Assembly: GCA_003096255.1 (NCBI GenBank)
Contig: PIXS01000395.1
Location: 1 to 22,682, forward strand
Direction of reading: 5' to 3'
Length of the DNA: 22,682 nt
Source: Candidatus Bathyarchaeum sp.
GTDB taxonomy: Archaea; Thermoproteota; Bathyarchaeia; Bathyarchaeales; Bathyarchaeaceae
Below the pieces are notes generated by a model. It worked only from the letters and a program-made list of their open reading frames with translations, was not told where the DNA came from and did no database searches. Positions 14,669 through 21,913 of this stretch are shown piece by piece. Both the position numbers and the translations under genes were made by a program. Position 1 is the first letter of the stretch. Each line of letters starts with the position of its first letter.

Positions 14669-17332
14669 TTATTTCTTCTTCATGATGATGAATAGTCCGA
14701 TGACTATGCCAACAATGACTAGCACTATGATGACAAGGTCAATCATCAGGTATGCAGGTATTTCTGGGCATGGGTCGCATTCTGGGTATTGTGGAAGCAT
14801 TGCAATTGTCCTTGTTGCAGCGTCATGAGCAATCTCTTCTGCCGTAGGAACGTTTGGGAATTGTGGCATCATGTTGACAGTCCTCGTTGCAATCTCGTCA
14901 GCACTTGGACCTTGGTATCCTGGATCAGCTGCGGCTGCGTCTACAACAAAAGATGTTGTTGCGTATGATGCGTAATATGATTTGGAGCCTTCGAACATCA
15001 CAGTTACTTGGTAATCGCCGACGATTGAGGGAGCCCACGACATACTGAATGCTCCAGTACTATCGGCTGTAACGGTTTCTGAGTAATAGTCGCCATTAGG
15101 GTCTTGTATCTTTATAAATACGTCAACACCTTTCACGTCAGCTGGACAAGCAAATTGCTTGTATACGTACAACATCCATTGGCTCATGCTTTCATCAGCA
15201 ACTGCGGGAACGCCACTCGGGAATCGCAGTCGTAGTTTGATGTCTTCTGTGCCTGGAGACACGTCAGTGACAGTGCCCTTTATCATTATACTGTGTCCTT
15301 GTGTGGTAACGTCATTTGCCATAGAGACTGCTGTATGGCTTGGACCCTTTCCTACTGCATATAGTCGGTTGTCATATGTGTCAAAGCTTACCATTACGCT
15401 GTCACCGATGATTCCACGTCCTCCCCAACGGGTTGAACGGAACAAACCATTGGCTCTCCAAAGTAGTTCACCAGTTTCTGCGTCAAGGCATAAGAATGGT
15501 GCACCACGTGGCATTGGTTCGATAGCAGAGTGTTCCATATGAGCTGAGTAGAGTTTGCCGTCAGTAATATACCAGAAGAATTGCCACCAATTATTGGAGA
15601 ACAAGTATTCCTGATAGGGGTCGTCTGCTTCGTATGTCCAAAGAACAGTGCCGTTAGTCAGATCGTAACAGTAGATTACTCCACCAGCGCCTGATGAGTA
15701 GAGTTTGCCGTTGTAAATCATTGGTGGACGTTCTCCAAGTTCTGTCCAGCCATAATAGTTCATGTAGTATTCTGATTCTGCTGGTCCCCACATATATTCG
15801 CCAGTGTCAGTGCTGAAGCAGTAGTATTGTAGAGTGTCGTGTACCCAAAAGACTGCAGCGCCATCTTCTAAGCTTATGGTGTTGAATTCGATTTGTACTC
15901 CACCTTCTGCCCACCAAGCTGGTGCCTCCCAAGTTTTACTGAACAGAATTTCTCCTTCATGTCCTGGTTCCAAGCTGATAGCCCAAGTGTTGATTGCTGT
16001 TTGACTATATTGCAGACCAAAGACTTTGTCTTCCCATGCCATACCACGAGCTGCGGATCTCCATCCACTCACTCCACCTGGAGTCTGGTCAGGGTCGTAT
16101 GTAAATTCAGTTATGTATGCACGTTGAGCGTCTTCTGTGAGGTTTCCATCATCCTCTTCTGCTGCGTCATATATCCGATACCAAGTGCGGCCAGGATCCC
16201 AAGTGCCCGGGGTGGAGCTGCTTGCACCGAAGTCTGTGATAAGGTCTACCATGCTCCAGATATAACTATCACCATCGCTGCCTAGATTGACACGATAGAT
16301 CCAGCCATTTTCATCAAAAAGGGTAGTACCAGAAGGCACGTTCTCCACTGTAAATCTCAAATCTGCAGTTTCGGGGTCAAACGCATACCAAGTACTGCCA
16401 CTAGTTACCCAGATGTAGGGATAGACGGCATGATGGTTGTATCCTGACCATTTCAGATTCTGGGCAAAGCCTATTGATCGGTTGTCCAGAAAGACTTTTG
16501 TCCATAGTTCTTCACCGGTGCGCACGTTTACAGCGGTATAGTACAGTGGGCGCTCTGAGGTTCTGTGGGTATAAATGAGTATACCGTCGATGAGTATTCG
16601 ACTGTTCCATTTGCCTTCATATGCATCTCCGTGACTAAATGAGAATTCTGGATTTTCTGTGGTAACGCCTTCCATTCCGGCAATACCTCCCAAGGTTAGC
16701 GGTTTCGTCCAGAGTATGTGTGCAGATTCTGGTGCTTCTGCGTTACCAGCAACTACTTGGGGAACCGATGTTGTTGTTAGCCAGTTTCCGGTAACGGCGC
16801 TCCATGATCTAAGCTGAGCGTCTATCGGGCGAGTCCAGTATTCTTGTGGTAGAGGTGAATCCGGATAGTAAGCTATTGGATCAGCCTGTACTACAAGTTC
16901 AACTACTGCACTGTCGCTTTCCAGCATAACGTCTCCGATGCTGAGACCAGGGGCCTCATTTACGTCTTCTATTATCTCTTGTTCAGGGAAGTGTGTGTGA
17001 ACATAGTATGTTCCAGTTATAGGAGGTGTATATGTTCTTCCTGTTCCTCCAGTAGAATCGGTGCTGATGCCATCAATTACGTCGGTTTCGCCGTCAGGTC
17101 TCTCGATTATTATGCTCAGATTTTGCCAACCCAAATTTACATTTGATGTTTGCTGGAAGATTCCTGTGTGAAACAGAACCTGTTGGTTTACTCCTACGGG
17201 GTTAGGAACAACACCGAGGAAAGGATAGGTTGTCTGAGTTCGCGCTGAAACAGGTGGTACAGCAACGATTAAAGCTGAAATGGTTAATAGTAGTATAACT
17301 GCTATTGTAGAAATTTTTGATTGGTTTTTCAT
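14669..17332 (-). CDS. Surface-anchored PQQ-type beta-propeller protein
   Basis: 887 residues. A signal peptide lies at 1-30 (hydrophobic core, then PVSARTQ), followed by an Ig-like N-terminal region. Next come PQQ-like propeller repeats, each marked by an aromatic, TGE/NG and LW pattern (VRTGEELWTKVF, LTNGTVLWTYEA, AETGELLWRANG). A further Ig-like domain (about 720-795) and a duplicated ATRT-x3-MPQ-P segment near 805-850 follow. The C-terminus has one membrane helix and a KKK tail. It should face outside the cell, anchored in the membrane; the ligand is unknown, and PQQ-like propellers often serve only as scaffolds. It is convergent with cheB and divergent from the lrp pair, whose products are candidates for its control. 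Confidence 0.85.
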   Translation of the reverse strand: MKNQSKISTIAVILLLTISALIVAVPPVSARTQTTYPFLGVVPNPVGVNQQVLFHTGIFQQTSNVNLGWQNLSIIIERPDGETDVIDGISTDSTGGTGRTYTPPITGTYYVHTHFPEQEIIEDVNEAPGLSIGDVMLESDSAVVELVVQADPIAYYPDSPLPQEYWTRPIDAQLRSWSAVTGNWLTTTSVPQVVAGNAEAPESAHILWTKPLTLGGIAGMEGVTTENPEFSFSHGDAYEGKWNSRILIDGILIYTHRTSERPLYYTAVNVRTGEELWTKVFLDNRSIGFAQNLKWSGYNHHAVYPYIWVTSGSTWYAFDPETADLRFTVENVPSGTTLFDENGWIYRVNLGSDGDSYIWSMVDLITDFGASSSTPGTWDPGRTWYRIYDAAEEDDGNLTEDAQRAYITEFTYDPDQTPGGVSGWRSAARGMAWEDKVFGLQYSQTAINTWAISLEPGHEGEILFSKTWEAPAWWAEGGVQIEFNTISLEDGAAVFWVHDTLQYYCFSTDTGEYMWGPAESEYYMNYYGWTELGERPPMIYNGKLYSSGAGGVIYCYDLTNGTVLWTYEADDPYQEYLFSNNWWQFFWYITDGKLYSAHMEHSAIEPMPRGAPFLCLDAETGELLWRANGLFRSTRWGGRGIIGDSVMVSFDTYDNRLYAVGKGPSHTAVSMANDVTTQGHSIMIKGTVTDVSPGTEDIKLRLRFPSGVPAVADESMSQWMLYVYKQFACPADVKGVDVFIKIQDPNGDYYSETVTADSTGAFSMSWAPSIVGDYQVTVMFEGSKSYYASYATTSFVVDAAAADPGYQGPSADEIATRTVNMMPQFPNVPTAEEIAHDAATRTIAMLPQYPECDPCPEIPAYLMIDLVIIVLVIVGIVIGLFIIMKKK

Positions 17333-17354
17333 TTTTAGTTTTATATCTCCTAGT

Positions 17355-17362
17355 TATTTATA
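17355..17362 (-). promoter_or_regulatory. TATA-like box for the propeller gene
   Basis: The minus strand reads TATAAATA, 23 nt before the ATG at 17332. Initiation would then be almost leaderless. An AGGAG closer to the ATG hints at a longer leader from an AT-rich box further upstream (near 17383-17393). Confidence 0.4.
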
Positions 17363-17483
17363 CAGAAGAAAATGGGCGTGACTTATTATTTAACATTTTA
17401 GCTAAAAAGGAGGATTATATTAAAAAAACAAAGGATTGGAATGTAAACGTATTTACTTTTTTAAGTATATGTGCACGCATTGA

Positions 17484-17490
17484 TATATAA
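17484..17490 (+). promoter_or_regulatory. TATA-like box for the Lrp pair
   Basis: TATATAA within GATATATAATAA, about 40 nt before GTG 17528. A start site near 17512 would leave AGGAG (17518-17522) in a short leader. Confidence 0.5.
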
Positions 17491-17527
17491 TAATGTGTGA
17501 TAATTATTAAAGCAATTAGGAGCACAG

Positions 17528-18016
17528 GTGACCAATATGAATCCAATTTTTGAAATCGATGAGAAGGATGTTGAGATTCTTCAACTATTGATTAGGGACT
17601 CCCGCTCGAAATTAAAGGACATAGCAAAAAAATGCGGATTATCATCGACTGCAGTAAAAAATAGAATTGACAAGATGAAAGAAAGCGGTTTGATAGTTAG
17701 AAGAGTTTTGAAGTTTAACATGGCTTTTTTTGGATATGACATTGGGCTTCTAATTGGAGTGAATTTGGAACCTAACCATGAAGATAGTATTACCAAATTT
17801 ATCAAGAGCAAGGTGAAGGTAGCTGGAATCGATAAAACCATTGGAAAATATGATCTGTGTTTAGTTGTCTTTGCGAAGAGCATCAATGAGCTGGATGAAT
17901 TAAAATATCAACTTAGGAAACAGAAAGGTGTAAAGGACATAGAGCTTCTCATCTGGAGTAAAAATTACCAAAATTTTGATAACATTGATCTCTTAAAAAC
18001 AAAGGAGCTTGAATAG
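17528..18016 (+). CDS. Lrp/AsnC-family transcriptional regulator 1
   Basis: 162 residues. The N-terminal winged helix-turn-helix (about 8-60) reads DEKDVEILQLLIRDSR, then KLKDIAKKCGLSSTAVKNRI. The C-terminal RAM-type alpha/beta domain (about 72-145) usually binds amino acids and forms octamers. GTG 17528 has AGGAG at 5 nt; ATG 17537 with GGTGA at 5 nt is an equal alternative. It is followed after 1 nt by a second regulator of the same family and transcribed away from the propeller gene. Effector and targets cannot be read from the sequence. Confidence 0.88.
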   Translation: MTNMNPIFEIDEKDVEILQLLIRDSRSKLKDIAKKCGLSSTAVKNRIDKMKESGLIVRRVLKFNMAFFGYDIGLLIGVNLEPNHEDSITKFIKSKVKVAGIDKTIGKYDLCLVVFAKSINELDELKYQLRKQKGVKDIELLIWSKNYQNFDNIDLLKTKELE

Positions 18017-18017
18017 C

Positions 18018-18500
18018 ATGGACAGAATTGATCAAGAGATTCTTAAAGTATTAAGAAAAAATCCAGAAATGTCATTTCTTGCAGTTGCAAGAAAGGTTGG
18101 TCTTTCATCACTAACAGTACAAAAAAGATACGAAGAAATGAGAAAAAAGAAAGCATTTCTTGGGACCACATTAATGATTGATCTGTCGAAAATCGGTTTA
18201 AAAGGAAAAGCATTTTTGTTTATTACAGTGTCAAAAGATTCCAACTTGAGAGAAATAGTTGAAACTTTTCGTCAAATGCCGAACCTGTTCTTAGTTGTAG
18301 AAGTTGTTGGAACATTTGATCTATTAGCGATGGTTGTTTTTAGAGATATTACAGATATCATGAAAGTTGTTGATGAGGTTAAAGTTGTGCCTTATGTGGA
18401 AAAAGTTGAAATTGCTTTGACCAATGAAAGCTTTTACCCATTTAGAGAAGAGTACACTGAAATCATTCCATTTAAAGAAGATACTGCCGAGGATTTGTGA
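18018..18500 (+). CDS. Lrp/AsnC-family transcriptional regulator 2
   Basis: 160 residues from ATG 18018 (MDRIDQEILKVLRKNPEMS), with AAGGAG 10 nt upstream inside the previous gene. The helix-turn-helix recognition part is FLAVARKVGLSSLTVQKR, followed by a RAM-type ligand domain (GKAFLFITVSKD, then VVEVVGTFDLLAMVVFRD). A TTG at 18009 would add three residues but is less likely. It is co-transcribed with regulator 1 and the two could form mixed oligomers. The acidic tail (KEDTAEDL) is unlike its partner. A role in controlling the flanking surface genes is an inference from position only. Confidence 0.88.
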   Translation: MDRIDQEILKVLRKNPEMSFLAVARKVGLSSLTVQKRYEEMRKKKAFLGTTLMIDLSKIGLKGKAFLFITVSKDSNLREIVETFRQMPNLFLVVEVVGTFDLLAMVVFRDITDIMKVVDEVKVVPYVEKVEIALTNESFYPFREEYTEIIPFKEDTAEDL

Positions 18501-18598
18501 TGCGCGTGTTATTACACCACTGCTTACTGAAAAATTGATCCTCTAAGAGTTTTTCCATAGAATTTCCGTGTATGCTTTGTGTGCTTTCTGACCTAGTT

Positions 18599-18982
18599 TT
18601 AGAGTATGCTGGTTAGTAGTGATGAGATTCCTAGGAGACCGGAGATGACTACGGCTGCGCCTGCGATTCCAGCCAGCATGATTATGTTTTTTGGCGTAAG
18701 GGGAATGAACGATGATGAGGCTTGCTGGTTTTTTTCTTCTTTTTCTTTGATTTCGTATTCTTTGATTTGTTCGGTGGTTGAGTCGATCTGTACTGTGGCA
18801 GTTTTTTTGCTTAAGCCTACCTCGACTATGTAGACTTCCTCTTCTAGAGAGGCTTTGATGGGCTTGAGACCCTGCTTGTTTCCTAGCCTCTTTAAGAAAT
18901 CCGTGGCAATCAGGGTGACTTCTTCGGCGTTAAGAATTTTTTCTTCTTCTTCCTCAGCATAAGTTTCCTCTTGAGCGGACAT
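18599..18982 (-). CDS. Tail-anchored PepSY-like small protein
   Basis: 127 residues from ATG 18982 (MSAQEETYAEEEEEKILN), with GGAG 9 nt upstream. A longer frame reaches 19093, but its extra 37 residues are basic and do not look native. After an acidic start, residues about 15-85 resemble a PepSY-like unit (helix, then VYIVEVGLSKKTATVQID and STTEQIKEYEIKE). The only membrane segment is at the very C-terminus (IIMLAGIAGAAVVISGLLG), so it would be tail-anchored with the domain in the cytoplasm. It is convergent with the Lrp pair and divergent from the Ig-like surface gene. Function is unknown; the PepSY assignment is by pattern only. Confidence 0.65.
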   Translation of the reverse strand: MSAQEETYAEEEEEKILNAEEVTLIATDFLKRLGNKQGLKPIKASLEEEVYIVEVGLSKKTATVQIDSTTEQIKEYEIKEKEEKNQQASSSFIPLTPKNIIMLAGIAGAAVVISGLLGISSLLTSIL

Positions 18983-19120
18983 AATCGTTTTCTCCAACAG
19001 GCTTATTGTTCGATGGAATGTTCTTAAAACAACCCGTGTGTAACTTTTGCAACTGACACCAGATTTTCTGTCAAAAACAGCACGCCAAACCACAATTTGT
19101 TGAATCTAAGTCATATGAGC

Positions 19121-19140
19121 CAATCTATATTTTGGCTAGT
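19121..19140. promoter_or_regulatory. Inverted repeat in the divergent promoter region
   Basis: AGCCAA-N8-TTGGCT lies between the divergently transcribed tail-anchored protein and Ig-like surface protein genes, surrounding a TATATT core. This is a plausible operator for a dimeric regulator; confirmation would need conservation in relatives. Confidence 0.3.
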
Positions 19141-19234
19141 TACTCCCTTTTCATAACCATTTTTACCCATGCCCCACAATCTTGCTAGCATCAATCAATT
19201 CAGGTACACAGGAACAGTTAGTGAGGAGTAGTAA

Positions 19235-21211
19235 GTGAGTGGGTGGAAAATTAGGGGCTATTGCTTATGCGTCCTTGTTCTAAGCTTGGCAATAACTGGG
19301 ATAGCACCAATGCCTTTTTCGTCAGTTGCCTCTGTTTCAGCGGAGCCCATGGTTCTGTATGATCTTGGAAACTGGACATACGTGAGCAAGCCTGTTCTTC
19401 CTGTGAGAATTAATGCGTCTCAGATTCCGATAGGCGAGGACTGGACTTACGTGTATCCGTTGGTTGCGGACTCGGCTTACCGTGTTTACTGTTACGGAGA
19501 CTGGATAGACTACTCTTCTGACACAAACAAAACAGACTACGACATTTTTGTCTACAACCCTGAAGGCGAACTGGAATCATATCACACTGAGTCAGCGGGA
19601 TTACCTGAGCACCTTGGCACAACAGTTGACCACCCCTTCTTTATTCCGCAAAAAAGTGGAAACTACAGCTTCCGTATCAAAAATGACGCACGGGAAAGCA
19701 ATGGAACGGGTGCAGCAACATTCATGCTTATCGAGCACGTTGAGACAGGCAGATGGTACAGCCGATACATGGAAGGAAAAGTGGATGATGAGCCTGTTGA
19801 GAAAACTACTTGGGCATACGAATTCAATGCATCAAGCAGCCCAATCGAAGTGTTTGTTGATGTGCCAGAAACCATTGACATGTACGAAGCCAGAATTTAC
19901 GTAATGACTAACCCAAAGGAAGAAGAGAACCTGCTGAATGGGGTGCCGTTACCTTGGGAAGAGGGACTTTACGGCAACACTTCAAAAATCTACGGCGGAT
20001 ACAATCTGGACAGCGAAGGATTCAGGAACATTGAAGCAATTGCTAGCTGCGAGTATCCTGGAGAGGACATGCTGATTAACTTCACTGCTCCTGTTGAAGG
20101 AAACCTGCTGTATCATCTTGTGTTCATAGCTGAGCACGGAAATGGCACCATAAACTTCATGGTGAAAACGGATTTTGATGCTCCAGAGTTGACGTTAGTA
20201 GATCCTGTTGAGAGGATGAATCCCAACAACCAGACAAGTATAAGCGCCCTCATAGAGGAACAATGGGTCCTAGAAGAGGTTACTCTGAATTATACTACTG
20301 ATGATTGGGGAACTTCAGCGGCGTTACCGATGAGTGAATCTGAGGAGCAAACATATAATGCGACTATTCCTGGGCAGCCAGCCGGAACTACAGTTAACTA
20401 CACGGTTCTCGCGCGTGATACCAGCGGCAACAGTGCACAGGTTTTTGGCAGCTATGAGGTGAAGAATTGGGCGAACCTGACTTTGGGGGTGGTGAATGCA
20501 ACTGTGTATTATGGGCAGAACATTACGGTGACTGGTTCTCTTCCTGCTGGCGAAACGAATGTGACGTTGACTTATGCATTGCTGAACTCTTCTACTGTAA
20601 ATGCTACAGTATTGGAGGCTGTTATGTCAAATGATACATTACTGAACCAAACTGCCAACGGTACCGTGGTATCTAGGTTGGTGTCCACTGACGCTTCAGG
20701 CAACTTCATGGACAGTAACTCCTTTAACAAAACGGGAAGATGGTTTGTCTGGGCAGACTGGAACGGCAGCACAACATATTTTCCAGCATCAAGCAGTTAC
20801 CTAAACTTCACCGTGAATAAGCGGTATGTCACATTGTTTTGTAACGTAACATCCAATACCGTGACCATCGGAGAAAACGTTACAGTAGTAGGGCAGGTTA
20901 CTCCCAGAGAGGCAAACCTAACGGTTTTTGTGGAGTTTATTGGTTCCAATTCCACGGGCAAAAGGGCTGTTCCCACATACGCGAATGGAACTTTTGTGGT
21001 AAGCTGGAAGCCAGATATGCTTGGTTTATGGCAAATTAATGCTTACATAGCTGAAGACGAATCGAGAAACGCTGCATACAGCAACTCTCTAGCATTCACA
21101 GTAAATGACACCTTCCTGAACCAGTACCTCTTCATCATCATAGGCGTGGTCGGCGGAGTCGCAGGCGTTGTCGTTGTCTTCTTCATCATCAGAAGACGAA
21201 GAGAAGAGTAA
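19235..21211 (+). CDS. Large secreted Ig-like surface protein with C-terminal membrane anchor
   Basis: 658 residues. A signal peptide covers about 1-37 (CLCVLVLSLAITGIAPM... to VSAEP). The mature part starts with a beta-rich region containing a pre-peptidase-like segment (YDIFVYNPEGE), followed by several Ig-like beta-sandwich units. Examples are the TTVNYTVLARDTSGN unit and the tandem units at about 415-525 and 530-625, both with TVTGSLP or TVVGQVTP motifs. Many NxS/T sequons suggest N-glycosylation. One membrane helix near 628-650 ends in RRRREE, so the protein is anchored with its bulk outside. GTG 19235 follows GAGGAG. It may be an S-layer-associated or adhesion protein; no enzyme motif is visible. 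A TATTAG hairpin element lies 21 nt after the stop. Confidence 0.8.
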   Translation: MSGWKIRGYCLCVLVLSLAITGIAPMPFSSVASVSAEPMVLYDLGNWTYVSKPVLPVRINASQIPIGEDWTYVYPLVADSAYRVYCYGDWIDYSSDTNKTDYDIFVYNPEGELESYHTESAGLPEHLGTTVDHPFFIPQKSGNYSFRIKNDARESNGTGAATFMLIEHVETGRWYSRYMEGKVDDEPVEKTTWAYEFNASSSPIEVFVDVPETIDMYEARIYVMTNPKEEENLLNGVPLPWEEGLYGNTSKIYGGYNLDSEGFRNIEAIASCEYPGEDMLINFTAPVEGNLLYHLVFIAEHGNGTINFMVKTDFDAPELTLVDPVERMNPNNQTSISALIEEQWVLEEVTLNYTTDDWGTSAALPMSESEEQTYNATIPGQPAGTTVNYTVLARDTSGNSAQVFGSYEVKNWANLTLGVVNATVYYGQNITVTGSLPAGETNVTLTYALLNSSTVNATVLEAVMSNDTLLNQTANGTVVSRLVSTDASGNFMDSNSFNKTGRWFVWADWNGSTTYFPASSSYLNFTVNKRYVTLFCNVTSNTVTIGENVTVVGQVTPREANLTVFVEFIGSNSTGKRAVPTYANGTFVVSWKPDMLGLWQINAYIAEDESRNAAYSNSLAFTVNDTFLNQYLFIIIGVVGGVAGVVVVFFIIRRRREE

Positions 21212-21232
21212 CACCACCCCACAATCCGAACA

Positions 21233-21279
21233 TATTAGAAGCCTAATAGCAGCAGAATGTTGAAAACAGTATTTTTTCC
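21233..21279 (+). repeat. TATTAG hairpin element, copy C
   Basis: TATTAG-AAGC-CTAATA, then GCAGCAGAATGTTGAAAA, CAGTA and a T6CC tail. It lies 21 nt after the stop of the surface protein gene. From CTAATAGCAG onwards it matches copy B at nearly every position. Confidence 0.7.
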
Positions 21280-21296
21280 TGCTTTTTGATAAGCAG
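21279..21296 (+). terminator. Hairpin following element copy C
   Basis: CTGCTT-TTTGAT-AAGCAG, a 6-bp stem directly after the T6 tract of copy C. Together they form a likely transcription end for the surface protein gene. Confidence 0.4.
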
Positions 21297-21471
21297 AATT
21301 CTCCAAAAGACGCTGTTGGTTGATGAATGGAAGGGGTGGAGCACACGCATAAAAAGGCGAATTGGCGTGTGGGTGGGAACGCTAATTTTCAACCTTGATA
21401 GGAGCTGCGTGTGCTCACTTCTGATTCTGATTATGAAGAATAAAACGTTTCTGAATTCTCCATTCACATCG

Positions 21472-21479
21472 TATATAAG
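21472..21479 (+). promoter_or_regulatory. TATA-like box for the gatCA operon
   Basis: TATATAAG is a close match to the archaeal TATA element. A start about 25 nt downstream (near 21503) gives a leader of roughly 120 nt before gatC, containing a 28-codon frame. Confidence 0.55.
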
Positions 21480-21522
21480 AGCAGATGGCTTGTTGGCGCA
21501 TTTTGGGTTGCAGAAGAGTTAA

Positions 21523-21609
21523 ATGCCGTCCAGAATAGACGTTGACAAGAGACCATACGTTTGTGACGTGCTGGTTGCCTCCAGCAGAGCGTTGAGGAAG
21601 AGAAATTAA
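21523..21609 (+). CDS. 28-codon ORF in the gatC leader
   Basis: ATG 21523 to TAA 21607 encodes MPSRIDVDKRPYVCDVLVAS plus a basic tail. It is the first ATG after the presumed transcription start and ends 13 nt before the gatC CTG. It has only a weak ribosome-binding site and no known domain. It could be a translated leader or chance. Confidence 0.25.
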   Translation: MPSRIDVDKRPYVCDVLVASSRALRKRN

Positions 21610-21622
21610 ATGAGAACAGCAC

Positions 21623-21901
21623 CTGTCAAAAAAGGATGTTGAGCACATTGCCTGGCTCGCTCACATAGAGCTTTCTGAGGAAGAGAAGGCTCTTTTTACT
21701 GAGCAGTTCAATGAGATTCTTGAGTACTTCAAAAAGATTGATGAAGTGGATACTGAAAATGTTGAACCCACGTATCATGTTTTGGAACTAGAGAATGTGT
21801 CACGGAAGGACAAGACTGCGCCTTCCCTGCCAGTAGAAGAAGCCCTAAGAAATGCTCCAAAGAAGGAGAAAACGTTCATCAAGGCGCCTAGAATCGTTTA
21901 G
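21623..21901 (+). CDS. gatC: Glutamyl/aspartyl-tRNA amidotransferase subunit C, CTG start
   Basis: 92 residues from CTG 21623, reading L/M-SKKDVEHIAWLAHIELS, which is the normal GatC N-terminus. A central NVEPTYHVLELENVSRKDK segment and a final KAPRIV tail follow. GatC is the small belt subunit that stabilises GatA and GatB in the complex amidating mischarged Glu-tRNA(Gln) or Asp-tRNA(Asn). In frame, TGA lies four codons upstream of the CTG, and the next canonical start is GTG at codon 42, which would remove nearly half the protein. An alternative is an indel in the A6 run at 21628-21633: an ATG at 21610 (MRTAPVKK) would join the frame if one A were absent. The stop codon overlaps the gatA Shine-Dalgarno. 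Confidence 0.9.
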   Translation: MSKKDVEHIAWLAHIELSEEEKALFTEQFNEILEYFKKIDEVDTENVEPTYHVLELENVSRKDKTAPSLPVEEALRNAPKKEKTFIKAPRIV

Positions 21902-21905
21902 GAGG
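21901..21905 (+). promoter_or_regulatory. Shine-Dalgarno GGAGG deciding the CTG start of gatA
   Basis: GGAGG shares its first G with the gatC stop codon TAG and ends 8 nt before CTG 21914. No ATG, GTG or TTG lies at usable distance in any frame that leads into gatA. Confidence 0.8.
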
Positions 21906-21913
21906 CAAAGACG

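Larger units (their letters stand above)
21212..21622. other. Intergenic region before gatC, about 410 bp
   Basis: It contains hairpin element copy C, a second hairpin CTGCTT-N6-AAGCAG (21279-21296), a TATA-like box (21472) and a 28-codon frame (21523). A TTG-started 78-codon frame at 21286-21522 crosses the promoter and looks accidental. Confidence 0.5.

Noticed and set aside
18983..19093. N-terminal extension of the tail-anchored protein
   Set aside because: The 37 extra residues are basic and Cys-containing, unlike the rest; ATG 18982 has a GGAG at good spacing.
21286..21522. 78-codon TTG-started frame before gatC
   Set aside because: It crosses a hairpin and a TATA-like box, has no ribosome-binding site and has unnatural composition.
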